Shown one piece after another: positions 1 through 9,071 of a stretch of DNA of 64,000 nt. The translations under genes and the position numbers were made by a program. The DNA is from an uncultured Pseudomonadales bacterium (GTDB lineage Bacteria > Pseudomonadota > Gammaproteobacteria > Pseudomonadales > Azotimanducaceae): the NCBI GenBank assembly GCA_937775265.1, contig CALKBV010000010.1, forward strand, positions 124,001 to 188,000, read 5' to 3'. Under the pieces are notes generated by a model. That model was not told the origin of the DNA, did not search any database, and saw only the letters and a list, made by a program, of their open reading frames with translations. Positions within the stretch are counted from its first letter, which is position 1, and every line of letters begins with the position of its first letter.

Positions 1-676
1 AGTCAGTTAGTTTTTCCTGGTTCCTGTTGAAAGTATTGTAGTAGGCATTGACCCAGGCATTTGCTGCTTTGAGGTCCACGAATTTGAATGACAGCGCGCC
101 CATGCCTCGGTGGGCGGCGTATTTTATTGTATCCAATTGCGAACAGGCGACCCATAAAGGTGGGTGAGGTTTTTGCAGAGGCTTTGGAACTACAGCTCGT
201 AAGGGAAATTTGAAGTACTCTCCGTCATATTGCCAGGCGTGGTTATAGAACATGGGTAGGACACACTTAACAGCATCCTCCCAGATATCTCTCTTGTCCC
301 TGAAACGTAGATTGAAAGGGTGAAGTTCCGTGACGCTGGAGCCTTCGCCCAGTCCGAGTTCGACTCGGCCGTCCGAAACCAGGTCGAGTGTGGAAACTTT
401 CTCAGCTACCCTCGCTGGGTGGTTAGTCGTGAGCTGGATGATGCCGTGGCCAAGTCTGATGTTTTTCGTTCTCTGGCTCGCCGCTGCAAGGAAAACTTCC
501 GGCGCAGAAGAGTGAGAATATTCTTCTAGAAAATGATGTTCAACTTCCCACGCATAGTCATACCCGAGCTGATCAGCCAGCGCGATCTGATCGAGTGACT
601 GCTTCATAAGCTGATGTTCGCTGCTGTCAGTCCAGGGTCGTGGTAATTGATGCTCGTAGAAAACGCCAAATTTCAT
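1..676 (-). CDS. LLM-class flavin-dependent oxidoreductase, C-terminus cut by window edge
   Basis: Bacterial luciferase-like monooxygenase, a flavin-dependent TIM-barrel oxidoreductase whose substrate cannot be told from sequence. I read it on the minus strand from ATG at 676; it is open to position 1, so it is missing from the ORF track. The N-terminus MKFGVFYEHQLPRPW and the later WEVEHHF and SDGRVELGLGEG stretches are typical of the family, followed by a FKFPLRAVVPKPLQKPHPP segment seen in the alkanal monooxygenase-like subgroup. About 225 residues are present out of a usual 350-400. The plus-strand ORFs at 320-529 are shadows of it. It is upstream of nothing obvious; the RND operon runs toward it in the same direction after a 121-bp gap. 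Confidence 0.85.
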   Translation of the reverse strand, partial: MKFGVFYEHQLPRPWTDSSEHQLMKQSLDQIALADQLGYDYAWEVEHHFLEEYSHSSAPEVFLAAASQRTKNIRLGHGIIQLTTNHPARVAEKVSTLDLVSDGRVELGLGEGSSVTELHPFNLRFRDKRDIWEDAVKCVLPMFYNHAWQYDGEYFKFPLRAVVPKPLQKPHPPLWVACSQLDTIKYAAHRGMGALSFKFVDLKAANAWVNAYYNTFNRNQEKLTD

Positions 677-797
677 AACAATGCTCTCATCTAAGAGGAC
701 TTTTTAAGCATACCTCGAGACGCTTTGACGAGCCAATGGCTTCAGTAAGACAGCACGGTCCAACAGGAGTAAGCCAGAGTATTGTTTTTACTGATGG

Positions 798-3700
798 TTA
801 ATAGGCGGTGCCGCGTTTCGGGTCGTTCTGCACGATCAATGCAGGGTCGGCGTTATCATTGAATCCCCAGAACCTTAACCAATCATCAAGCATCAGATAG
901 AGGCTTGGCACCAGGAACAGTGTGATCACAGTGGCGAACAGTACACCGAACGCCAGTGAGATGGCCATGGGGATGAACATAAACGTTTCCGGGTCGCTGT
1001 CTGTCATCAGTGGAATCAGCCCCACGAAGGTCGTAACCGATGTCAGGATTATTGGCCTAAATCGAACCACGCCGGCTTTGGAGACGGCTTCAAATAATGG
1101 AACGCCTTCTCGCCTTTGCCTGTTGATATAGTCAACAAGGACGAGCGAAGCATTCACGACAACGCCGGAGAGCGCAATGATGCCCAGTAATGAAAAGAAG
1201 ATTAGGTCCCAACCCATAATGTAATGGCCGACGATAGCGCCGACTGCACCAAAAGGAATGACGCTCATGATTACCAGTGGCTGCATGTAGCTCCTTAGTG
1301 GAACTGCAAGCAGAGCGAATATGATCATCAAGGCTAGTGGTACGGTGGCGATCATGCTACCCAGTGCCTTGTTACGCTCTTGCTGTTCACCGGAGATATT
1401 AAATGCGACGCCAGGGAAGTCGGCATTGTAGCATCGGCTTTCCTGGCTGCCGAAGCTGGTGCCTTTGGCGCAGACTGCTTTTTCAACCGCAGCCATGATT
1501 TCTTCAGGGGTCACAATGGAGCGATTCACGTCGCCCTTGACATCGATGACCCGTTGTTGATCTTCCCTGTTGATTGCGCTGAAGCCATCACCGTAAATGA
1601 CCTCGGCAACCGTAGAAAAGGGCACCTCTATGTTTTCGCTTGTACGAATCCTCATGTTCTCAAGGTTACCCAAGGATTGCCGTTCTTTCTCAGGATAACG
1701 AACCATGACCCTAACGTCGTCTGTACCTCTCTGAATCCGCTGGGCTTCCTCACCGTAAAATGCCTGGCGAACCTGGCGTGCAAGGTCGTTGAGGGTTAGG
1801 CCAAGCGGTTTGGCTTCCGGCAGGATGTCCAGTTTAACTTCTTGTTTACCTGCGCGGAATGAATCTGTTAGATCCATTACCCCGGGATATCGTCCAAGTT
1901 CTGTGCGTAAGTAAAGGGCAGCACGCTTCAGCTGTTCGATATCCCGGCCTTTTAGTTGAAGCGCCAGAGCATCACCGCCACTGAATGTTGTAGTGCTGAA
2001 CTGCAGTTCAACCGCATCTGTCACAGAACCTGTCTTCTCTCGCCACTTGTCTGCGATTTTGTTTGTATTCCAGCCTGGCCTGTCCTTGAATGGAACGAGA
2101 TCGAGTACTACCTCGGCAAGATGGCTGCCTCCAGCCGTCCTCATGGGTGGACCGCTACTGCGAGCAGCTTTGACTCCTATGGATTGGAAAGTATGAAGGA
2201 TAACTGAACTGTCTTTATCGAATCCCAGGTCAGCGTTAACCTCTTTTGCGGTTTCAAAAGCAGCGAGTTCCAGCTGACGTGCAGCTTGCTCTGTGTACTC
2301 AACATTGATCCCTTCCGGCATTGTCAGGGTTGCGAAGATTCTGTCGCCCTCAACAGCAGGGAAAAACTGGAATATCACCCGTCCACTTGCGATCAGTGCT
2401 ATTGATGTGATTAGGACTGCTGTTGCGACAGCCCATGTTACCCAACGCCATTCCAGTGTTTTCTCAAGAAAGGGTTTGTAGGTGTTTGTTGCAAAGGACT
2501 CAAGTGCTCCCGAGAACTTGCCCTGAAATTTTATCCAGCCTTCTACAAGGGGGGTGCCTTCCAGAAAGTAGCCTTCAGTTTTTCTATGGGCAAGGTGCGC
2601 TGGCAGGATCAACATACATTCGAGAATGCTAAATACAAGGCAAACGAGCACGACCCAGCCAATGATAGAGAAGAAATCGCCCATGCGACCGGCTATCAGG
2701 AGTATCGGCAGGAAAGCAGCGATGGTGGTCAACACTCCAAACACCACGGGTGTAATTACTTCCGCGGTACCCGCGATAGCAGCTTCCCGGTGATTTTTTT
2801 GTATAGTTTCGTGACTGAAAATACGTTCGCCGACGACAATGGCGTCATCGACAACTATGCCAAGTACCAGAATGAAAGCAAGTACAGTCAGGGAGCTGAT
2901 GTTGATACCGACAAGGGGGAACATCCAGATTGCGCCTAAGATGGCGATCGGGATACCGGCTGCTACCCATATGGCGACCTTGAACCGAAGGAACAGGGTA
3001 AGAATGAGCAGAACCAGGGCTAAACCTGCATAAGCATTTTTAGTGAGTGCGCTGATTCTTCGATCGAGCGCGATCGATTCATCTATCCAGACAGTCAGGC
3101 TGATTCCCGGGGGTAGCTGGACACGCTTTTCCTCAATGTATTTTTTGACCGAGTTTGCTGAGGTAATTGTGTCCTCTTGACCGACACGGTAAACCGTCAC
3201 TGCCACGGATCGTTCACCGTCAAACTTTGCACGCAGGAAACCTTCCTGGAAGGCGTCTTTGACAACGGCGATGTCTCCGATCTCAATATTGGTGCCGTCA
3301 GGACGAGTCACCACCACGATATCTTCGAAATCAGGTCCGCGATAAGCCTGCCCTTTGGAGCGCAGCAGTATCTCCCCACCTTGCGTTTTTATTGACCCAC
3401 CGGGTAAGTCCAGTGAGGCTCGACGAATGGCATTGGCGATCTGGTTCATGGTCAGGTTGTATTGCCGGAGCGTTTGCTCGCTGACTTCAATCGAGATCTC
3501 CCAGGGGCGTGCGTAGGTGACCGAGACCTGCGAGATACCTTCGAGTGAAGAGACGTCATCGCGAATCTCTTCCGCCAGTAGTTTTAGCGTTGCTTCATCC
3601 GTTTCGCCGTGGACAGCGAGGGATATCGTTTGTCCCCTAAACTGCATGGAAGAAACAATCGGTTTTTCAGTTTCGGCCGGGAAAGTCGAAATGGCATCAA

Positions 3701-4043
3701 CCTTGCCCTTGATATCGTTTAGTACCGTCGTGATATCAGCATTTTGTGACACCTCAACCATTACCGAACACATGCTTTCTCTGGAGGTCGAGAAGAATCG
3801 GTCCATCCCATCGATGCCTTCAATAGCTTCCTCAACCCGGATGCAAACAGCCTCTTCAACTTCCTCCGGAGCAGCCCCGAGATAGGGAATCTGAATCTGC
3901 ACGATGCCGGGCTCTATATTCGGAAACTCTTCCTTATGCATTGTAGCCAGAGAGATAAACCCGCCGGTAATAAAAATTGCCATCATCAAGTTGGCGGCGA
4001 CGGGGTTATCAACGAACCAGGTCAGAAATTTATGATTGTCCAT
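798..4043 (-). CDS. RND-family efflux permease (HAE1/AcrB-like)
   Basis: Inner-membrane proton-driven efflux pump of the resistance-nodulation-division superfamily. At 1081 residues it has full RND length. One transmembrane helix near residues 12-35 is followed by a large periplasmic loop, a helix cluster around 340-540 containing the paired aspartates in GIVVDDAIVVGERI (proton relay in TM4), a second periplasmic loop, and a closing helix cluster around 880-1050. It starts 5 bp after the membrane-fusion gene, so the two form a pump with translationally close genes. No outer-membrane channel gene is in the window, so a TolC-type partner must be elsewhere. Expression should follow the FadR-type repressor at the head of the operon. 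Substrate unknown. Confidence 0.93.
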   Translation of the reverse strand: MDNHKFLTWFVDNPVAANLMMAIFITGGFISLATMHKEEFPNIEPGIVQIQIPYLGAAPEEVEEAVCIRVEEAIEGIDGMDRFFSTSRESMCSVMVEVSQNADITTVLNDIKGKVDAISTFPAETEKPIVSSMQFRGQTISLAVHGETDEATLKLLAEEIRDDVSSLEGISQVSVTYARPWEISIEVSEQTLRQYNLTMNQIANAIRRASLDLPGGSIKTQGGEILLRSKGQAYRGPDFEDIVVVTRPDGTNIEIGDIAVVKDAFQEGFLRAKFDGERSVAVTVYRVGQEDTITSANSVKKYIEEKRVQLPPGISLTVWIDESIALDRRISALTKNAYAGLALVLLILTLFLRFKVAIWVAAGIPIAILGAIWMFPLVGINISSLTVLAFILVLGIVVDDAIVVGERIFSHETIQKNHREAAIAGTAEVITPVVFGVLTTIAAFLPILLIAGRMGDFFSIIGWVVLVCLVFSILECMLILPAHLAHRKTEGYFLEGTPLVEGWIKFQGKFSGALESFATNTYKPFLEKTLEWRWVTWAVATAVLITSIALIASGRVIFQFFPAVEGDRIFATLTMPEGINVEYTEQAARQLELAAFETAKEVNADLGFDKDSSVILHTFQSIGVKAARSSGPPMRTAGGSHLAEVVLDLVPFKDRPGWNTNKIADKWREKTGSVTDAVELQFSTTTFSGGDALALQLKGRDIEQLKRAALYLRTELGRYPGVMDLTDSFRAGKQEVKLDILPEAKPLGLTLNDLARQVRQAFYGEEAQRIQRGTDDVRVMVRYPEKERQSLGNLENMRIRTSENIEVPFSTVAEVIYGDGFSAINREDQQRVIDVKGDVNRSIVTPEEIMAAVEKAVCAKGTSFGSQESRCYNADFPGVAFNISGEQQERNKALGSMIATVPLALMIIFALLAVPLRSYMQPLVIMSVIPFGAVGAIVGHYIMGWDLIFFSLLGIIALSGVVVNASLVLVDYINRQRREGVPLFEAVSKAGVVRFRPIILTSVTTFVGLIPLMTDSDPETFMFIPMAISLAFGVLFATVITLFLVPSLYLMLDDWLRFWGFNDNADPALIVQNDPKRGTAY

Positions 4044-4048
4044 GAAGG

Positions 4049-5209
4049 TTAACTGTTACCTGACTGCAGCATCGGCTTGACCCGCATACCTTCAACGATG
4101 GTTTGCAAAGGTGAAATATTAACCACGTCGCCGGATTCGAGACCGTCGGACACAATGACGTTGTCGCTTTCGAAGCGGAGGATTTCCACATTACGGTAGT
4201 GCAGGCGGTTATCCTTATCGACCACCAAAACCTTGCTCTGGTTGCGCAGGGCTGCACGGGGAATGGTGACAACACCTTCTGCCCAGCGCCCTTTGATCCT
4301 GGCGTTCACAAAAAGCCCGATTGGAAGGTCAGGCTGGTCGACGTTGTCGTTGTTATTGACCCGAACAACAGCAGTCACCATGCGGCTTTTTGAGTCTATT
4401 TCCGCTTCTGTCCTGACCAGATTGCCGATCCACTCATAATGCTTGCCACCATAATCCGTGAACAGAAGCACTTCAGGCGCGACTTCAGCTGCGAGTTCTC
4501 CGCGGTGGCCGAGCGGAAGATCAAGATACGCTAGTTGCTTGTCAGCGAGCGGCAGCCTGACTTCTGCATACTGTGCTGCGTAGATTGACGCGATCCCCAT
4601 ACCGCGGCTTACATACTGACCAAGGTCAACTTTCTCGGATCTAACCAGACCGTCATAAGGGGCTTTTATTTCTGTACGCTGCAGATCCCGCGCTGCTTGC
4701 TCCAGGGCGATTCTTGAATCTTGTAGCACGGCTTCAGCGATTCGATGGTTTCGAAGCACTGTTTCCAGGCTTGACTGGCTGGTCAGTTTTTTCTTTACAA
4801 GCTCTTCCATACGTCCAAGTTCGAATCTGGCGAGCTCTTCCTCTGCCAGGGAGCGGCTTAACCCTGCCCGACTGCGCGCGACCTTTGAGCGGTAATCGCT
4901 ATTGTCTATTCGGAGCAGCACTTCATCTTTGGTGAAGTACCCGCCTGGAAGAAGGTTCGGTGACATCCAGGAAACTCGGCCGTTAACCTCTGGTATCAGT
5001 TCACTTTCTTTATAGGGCATTACGCTGCCCTGGGAACTAACCTCTAAACGGACTCTTTCCCGATTAACTTCCAACACACGAATGCTGGTCGTGCTCTCTG
5101 TACGGGTGAACTGATCAGGCGCTGGCGCGGATTTCACCAATCCGTAAGCGACGATAACGGCAAAAAACAGAACCGCTATGGTCATTATTCCCTTAATGGC
5201 GTTAGGCAT
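4049..5209 (-). CDS. RND efflux periplasmic adaptor (membrane-fusion protein)
   Basis: Periplasmic adaptor of the HlyD/AcrA family that couples the RND permease to an outer-membrane channel. The ORF track extends to 5299, but I chose the ATG at 5209 (MPNAIKGIMTIAVLFFAV): it has an AAGGAG ribosome site just upstream and gives a normal N-terminal membrane anchor. About 386 residues. The order is signal anchor (about 5-25), barrel-sandwich/lipoyl half (SWMSPNLLPGGYFTKDEVLL), coiled-coil hairpin (about 105-165), second lipoyl half (EIKAPYDGLVRSEKVDLGQYV), and beta-barrel. Its start codon lies 8 bp inside the end of the GntR gene, which suggests translational coupling. Confidence 0.92.
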   Translation of the reverse strand: MPNAIKGIMTIAVLFFAVIVAYGLVKSAPAPDQFTRTESTTSIRVLEVNRERVRLEVSSQGSVMPYKESELIPEVNGRVSWMSPNLLPGGYFTKDEVLLRIDNSDYRSKVARSRAGLSRSLAEEELARFELGRMEELVKKKLTSQSSLETVLRNHRIAEAVLQDSRIALEQAARDLQRTEIKAPYDGLVRSEKVDLGQYVSRGMGIASIYAAQYAEVRLPLADKQLAYLDLPLGHRGELAAEVAPEVLLFTDYGGKHYEWIGNLVRTEAEIDSKSRMVTAVVRVNNNDNVDQPDLPIGLFVNARIKGRWAEGVVTIPRAALRNQSKVLVVDKDNRLHYRNVEILRFESDNVIVSDGLESGDVVNISPLQTIVEGMRVKPMLQSGNS

Positions 5210-5933
5210 TACCCGTACTCCTTTCTGCGTCCGCACCGGCTGCAATGGCTGATTCCAGCAATCCGATTTTAATGATTTGAAAATGTTGAATAACGGCATC
5301 TCTAACGTTCACTTCATCCCGCGACTTAATCGAGTCTCGAAGTCTGATCAGTTGCTGCTTTGCAGCCGATAGGTCGATGTGTGGCTCGAACCCTAAATTC
5401 ATGGTGCTACCCATAAATTGCGTTCGTAGTCCATTACCGACCAGACGCAGGACCAAATTTCTGTGAATTGACATCATTTTGTCGCTGAATTGTATCCAGA
5501 CTTCTGTATGACGCTCCTCGTCTCCTATGGTTTGTACGAGTTGATCGACCAATTGGACCATGTCTATGATATTTTCGTCGTTGGCTTCCACGACTGCGGA
5601 GCGAGCTGACAACGAAGTCATTACAGCGAGGACATCTAATACTTGGCTGATAAGCTCAGGTTTTTGAATTTCCCCGAGTTCCAGAAGATAGCCAAGAACT
5701 TCAAGCGTCGCTTCTTCCACGGGCAAGACCCGGACTCCGCCAGGAGCAACAGCCACTATGCCCAGTTGTTCCAACTTCTTTATGGCTTCACGGATTGCGC
5801 CCCGGTTAGACTCGAAACGCGCAGCCAAGTCTCGCTCAGATGGCAATCGCTCACCGGGTCGGTACTGGCCCCTAAGGATCTCGCTTCGTAACACGGTGAT
5901 AATTTCTTCTGCTCTAGACGGTGGTGTCGACAT
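5202..5933 (-). CDS. FadR-subfamily GntR transcriptional regulator
   Basis: Probable repressor of its own operon with the MFP and RND pump genes. The first 70 residues are a GntR winged helix (SEILRGQYRPGERLPSERDL, then NRGAIREAIKKLEQLGIV). Residues from about 80 to the end are a helical FCD-type effector domain, which in this subfamily binds small carboxylates or acyl ligands, often with a metal. Length 243, usual for the family. It is first gene of the minus-strand operon and is preceded by four evenly spaced TGG-N5-CCA palindromes. This strongly suggests autoregulation. The ligand is not predictable. Confidence 0.9.
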   Translation of the reverse strand: MSTPPSRAEEIITVLRSEILRGQYRPGERLPSERDLAARFESNRGAIREAIKKLEQLGIVAVAPGGVRVLPVEEATLEVLGYLLELGEIQKPELISQVLDVLAVMTSLSARSAVVEANDENIIDMVQLVDQLVQTIGDEERHTEVWIQFSDKMMSIHRNLVLRLVGNGLRTQFMGSTMNLGFEPHIDLSAAKQQLIRLRDSIKSRDEVNVRDAVIQHFQIIKIGLLESAIAAGADAERSTGNA

Positions 5934-5968
5934 AGTCTTTTTCTTTATTCGGTAGTATTTGGCTTGTT

Positions 5969-6021
5969 TGGTATGACCATTATGGATCGACCAAATCGGT
6001 CAGACCAATTTGGTCGGACCA
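5969..6021 (-). promoter_or_regulatory. Four-copy tandem GntR/FadR-type operator array
   Basis: Four 11-bp palindromic sites lie head to tail, each separated by exactly 3 bp: TGGTATGACCA (5969), TGGATCGACCA (5983), CGGTCAGACCA (5997) and TGGTCGGACCA (6011). Their centres are 14 bp apart. TGGTC/GACCA half-sites are what FadR-subfamily GntR proteins bind. The array begins at the -10 box of the gntR promoter and runs over the expected transcription start to 36 bp before the gntR start codon, a layout suited to repression. Confidence 0.8.
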
Positions 6022-6048
6022 TTATAGGCATGTCGCGTTGCATTGCAA
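6021..6048 (-). promoter_or_regulatory. Predicted sigma-70 promoter of the gntR-MFP-RND operon
   Basis: On the minus strand a perfect TATAAT (6026-6021) is preceded, 16 bp upstream, by TTGCAA (6048-6043), four of six matches to the -35 consensus. The -10 box touches the first operator of the array, so bound repressor would block polymerase. Confidence 0.65.
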
Positions 6049-6629
6049 CATGAATAATCGACCATGTTTTCCTTACTGTCTGCCAAATTGCGAGACTGAT
6101 CCAGATTTGCCAGATGAACTGTCCCGTGTCTAATTTGCGTGGGTGAACCTGGATACACATGTGGTTGTCTTGAAAATTTTCTACGATTATGACGAGACCT
6201 GTTTCCTTATCGATGTTTAACAGGAAGGCAAACTTGTTAACGTTAAAACGGTATACGGCGCAGCGAACAAAACCCGTCGCATTCAACGGTAAGTACTTTA
6301 CATATCAGAAACTCGGCGCCACCTCCTGCATTCGTTGAGCTGGGTGGCAGTGAAGTTCACCCGTCGACGCTGGTGGAAACCATCAAATAGGTCGTGGTTG
6401 GGGATCGTCCTCACCAGGGGGATGGTGATTCATCGATCTTTGAAAAAAAGTGTATTCGCGGCGTTGTTTCCGGAATATCAATGTGGCGACCGAATATACG
6501 ATGGTCGCCTCACCAATACGTGAAGTAGTGCTCGTGTGAATCCTGGGCTTGATCCCCGTTCATTACTTTAGCAATCACTGTTATCCTTGTTCACTGTCAA
6601 GTAGTCAGAAATTATCAGCGAATGCCCGT
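6049..6629. other. Intergenic stretch without a convincing gene
   Basis: The ORFs at 5945-6286 and 6335-6523 show no recognisable protein features and I treat them as chance. There is an imperfect palindrome around CATGTCGCGTTG / CATTGCAACATG near 6029-6052. A short open frame reading NINVATEYTMVASP with a stop near 6540 could be the tail of a lost gene, but it is too short to identify. Confidence 0.4.
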
Positions 6630-7394
6630 GTGAATATACCCTCAATCCTCTACAAGCTCTACGAACCCTTTCTCTGGTCGCAAATTAAAAATGGCCCAAG
6701 GCCCCACCACATTGGTCTTATTGTTGATGGCAATCGCCGTTTTGCGAGGGTAAAGGGGCTTGCCTCTAATGAAGGACATAACGCCGGCTCACAAAAACTG
6801 GAAGACTTTCTTCGGTGGTGTTGGCGTCTGGATATCAAGATTGTCACTTTGTACGCATTCTCAACAGAGAATCATAAACGCGCAGAGAACGAGGTCGATT
6901 ACCTCATGGACCTGATATTAAAGAAGTTGAAACAATATCAGGTAGACCCTGTTATCAGGCGAGAGGGGGTGAAGATCAAGGTCATTGGCCAGCGAGAAAA
7001 CCTGTCCGAAGAAATGATCACGGAAATTGAGAAAACTGAAGAGCTCACCAAAGATCATGATCGGTTTCAGTTGAACATTGCTGTGAGTTACGGCGGCAGG
7101 GAGGAAATCGTTGATGCCGTTAAGAGCATCGCGAAACAGATCCAGGATAAGCAGATCGCTTTGCAGGATATAGATGAAGAAATGTTCGCCAGTCACCTGT
7201 ATACCGAGGGTATACCTGATCCTGACCTGATCATTCGGACCTCTGGTGAAGAACGTTTGTCGGGGTTTCTGCTTTGGCAAAGTGCCTACTCAGAGCTCTA
7301 TTTCACTGTGGTTTACTGGCCTGCTTTTCGAATGATTGATTTCTGGCGAGCGATTCGGGTCTATCAACAACGGGAACGCCGATACGGCAAGTAA
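6630..7394 (+). CDS. Polyprenyl diphosphate synthase (cis-prenyltransferase, UppS-like)
   Basis: Enzyme that condenses isopentenyl diphosphate onto an allylic primer with cis geometry, giving a lipid carrier or a short Z-polyprenyl. The catalytic motif HIGLIVDGNRRFAR carries the essential Asp, TLYAFSTEN and IIRTSGEERLSGFLLWQ are also present, and the protein ends normally. The longest ORF begins with TTG at 6549; I prefer GTG at 6630 (MNIPSILYKLYEPFLW) because homologues of this subtype start with a similar YxLYE helix, though no good ribosome site is visible for either. It is not in the usual frr-uppS-cdsA setting, so it is likely a second, specialised cis-prenyltransferase rather than the housekeeping UppS. 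Confidence 0.85.
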   Translation: MNIPSILYKLYEPFLWSQIKNGPRPHHIGLIVDGNRRFARVKGLASNEGHNAGSQKLEDFLRWCWRLDIKIVTLYAFSTENHKRAENEVDYLMDLILKKLKQYQVDPVIRREGVKIKVIGQRENLSEEMITEIEKTEELTKDHDRFQLNIAVSYGGREEIVDAVKSIAKQIQDKQIALQDIDEEMFASHLYTEGIPDPDLIIRTSGEERLSGFLLWQSAYSELYFTVVYWPAFRMIDFWRAIRVYQQRERRYGK

Positions 7395-7495
7395 TATTCG
7401 TTTGAGTTTTAAGGCAAAGTGCTGTTTCGGCCGATGATCACGTGTTGCCAGGTAAGCACAGGATATCCGAGATAAAGAAGACGATTAACGAGCCG

Positions 7496-7868
7496 TCAGT
7501 TCGAATAGCCAGGTACTACTTTATCGATACTGTCTGTGGAAAGGCTTTGGCCATATTTTTGATTAAACAGTTCAAGTACACCACCTATGAACTTACCTTC
7601 TTTGTACCTAATTAATTGCAGTTCGAGCCTGCCATCGGCCCACATGGCGAGACCTGGGCGGGCCATTGTTCTGCATTTCATAAGAGTTGCGATGATCGGT
7701 GAGGAACGACCAGTCGTCAGAAGCAGCAACGAGTTCGCCTGTCTGAAACGGCCCACCCGAGAGGATTTCCATCGGTCCATCGTGCGAGCGAACCAGAAAC
7801 AGAACTGCACCGGCGGCAATAAATACCGTGATGATAAAACTGAAAAACCACTTTAGTCCGCGCGACAT
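7496..7868 (-). pseudogene. Small membrane-anchored protein, frameshifted and internally shortened
   Basis: The minus-strand frame from ATG 7868 reads MSRGLKWFFSFIITVFIAAG, a membrane anchor, then PMEILSGGPFQTGELV and DWSFLTDHRNS and PPRSRH. This resembles a family of small anchored proteins of about 150 residues that I know only as hypothetical. The expected continuation (WADGRLELQLIRYKEG to the stop at 7496) lies in the next frame, and roughly 40-50 residues normally lying between PPRSR and the final segment appear to be missing. I therefore read one broken gene from the ORFs 7608-8054 and 7496-7819. Function unknown. Confidence 0.55.
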
Positions 7869-8068
7869 GATGTTGAAAACCGCTGAATAGCGGTGGGTAA
7901 GATAACTTTCATGGGAGTCCTTTGCAATCACTGCACAAGGTGTCCTGATGAGAATTATTCGTACCCGTGGTAAGGTGTTTGCCAGACTGGCAGCTTGTAA
8001 ATGTCTAATTATGTTGAAAAAAACAAGCGTAAAAGAGATAAGGAGATAAGGCAATTAGCGAAACAGAA

Positions 8069-9062
8069 ATGTCAGAACCGGGCTCAACGGCACCGCAAAG
8101 CAAGTTAAAATCCACGCTGTTCAGGATGGTTACCTGGTTGCTTGCTGCAGGCTGCTTTTACCTGGTGTTCACGCGAATCGAAGCCTCGGCCGCGCGAGAT
8201 GGGTTAACAACGCTCGAGTATCTCAGCAATTTTTTTCGGGATGCGGACTGGTCAATGTGGCTGGCGCTCATGATTCCCTATTCGTTGTTTTTTTTCCTTG
8301 TTGATTCCCATGCTACCTGGCGAGCGATCAGGTGGTTTAACACGCCAGAAATCAAACTCACGAACGTCCTGCCAATCAGAGCCAGCGCCTATATTTTGTC
8401 CCTGGTTAATGAGCAGGTAGGCAAGGGCGCAATGTCGTTGTATCTACTGCGTCGTTATGACGTTCCTGGTTGGAAGGCAGTGTCGACCATGGTCCTTTTG
8501 GGGATCGTCGAGATCTACCAGTTGCTGATTTTTTCTGCTATTGGAGTCGCCCTGTATTTTGATCTTGTACAGGAAGCCTGCGGTTAGCCTTCCTCTGCCA
8601 CAGATTATGCTCAGTGTGTTTGTGATTGCGTTTCTTTATTTTCCGTTTCACGTTGCCTATTTTAGGGGGCATGTGTTTAAGAACTCAACGATTCGGGACA
8701 AACCGATTTTTCATGCCTTGAGGCAGGCAGAGCTCAAGCACTATGTGTTGCTCCTGCTCTGCAAAGCGCCAAACTTGATTGGCGCCGTCGTCGTGTATAG
8801 CCTCGCGCTCAGTCTGTTCAGCGTCGACGTCAGCTTTGGTCAGATGCTGGCGTTCCTTCCGGTGATCTTTCTAGCGGCGGCTTTACCACTACCGTTTCAC
8901 GCGGGGGCTTTGCTCCTGTGGGCGGTACTGTTCCCTGATTTTCCAGAGGTCGGCGTTTTTTCAATGATCATGCACACTTTTTTCGTGGTCTTTAACGCCG
9001 TCATTGGTGTCGTATTTTTGCCACTGGCTAACCGGGAGTTATTCGTCGACCGCCCCGTTTGA
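8069..9062 (+). pseudogene. Lysylphosphatidylglycerol synthase-like integral membrane protein, frameshifted
   Basis: Two overlapping ORFs (8069-8587 and 8541-9062) join into one polytopic membrane protein of about 330 residues. It has a hydrophobic first helix (VTWLLAAGCFYLVF), a conserved-looking SAYILSLVNEQVGKGAMSLYLL segment, and several more helices to the end. The layout resembles the transmembrane flippase-like part of LPG synthase (UPF0104) proteins, without a catalytic domain. The break is near 8582-8587: removing one T from GGTTAGCC would turn the stop into GGT AGC and restore the frame. It may be a real lesion or a base-call error. It lies next to lipid-headgroup and prenyl enzymes, which fits a lipid-transport role, but this is inference. 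Confidence 0.6.
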
Positions 9063-9071
9063 TTCGGCGCT

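Noticed and set aside
1380-1799. 139-residue plus-strand ORF and others (1956-3885) inside the RND gene
   Set aside because: They lie entirely opposite the RND permease, have no family features and are antisense shadows.
5945-6286. 113-residue minus-strand ORF over the operator array
   Set aside because: It runs through the promoter and operator array of gntR and has no family features.
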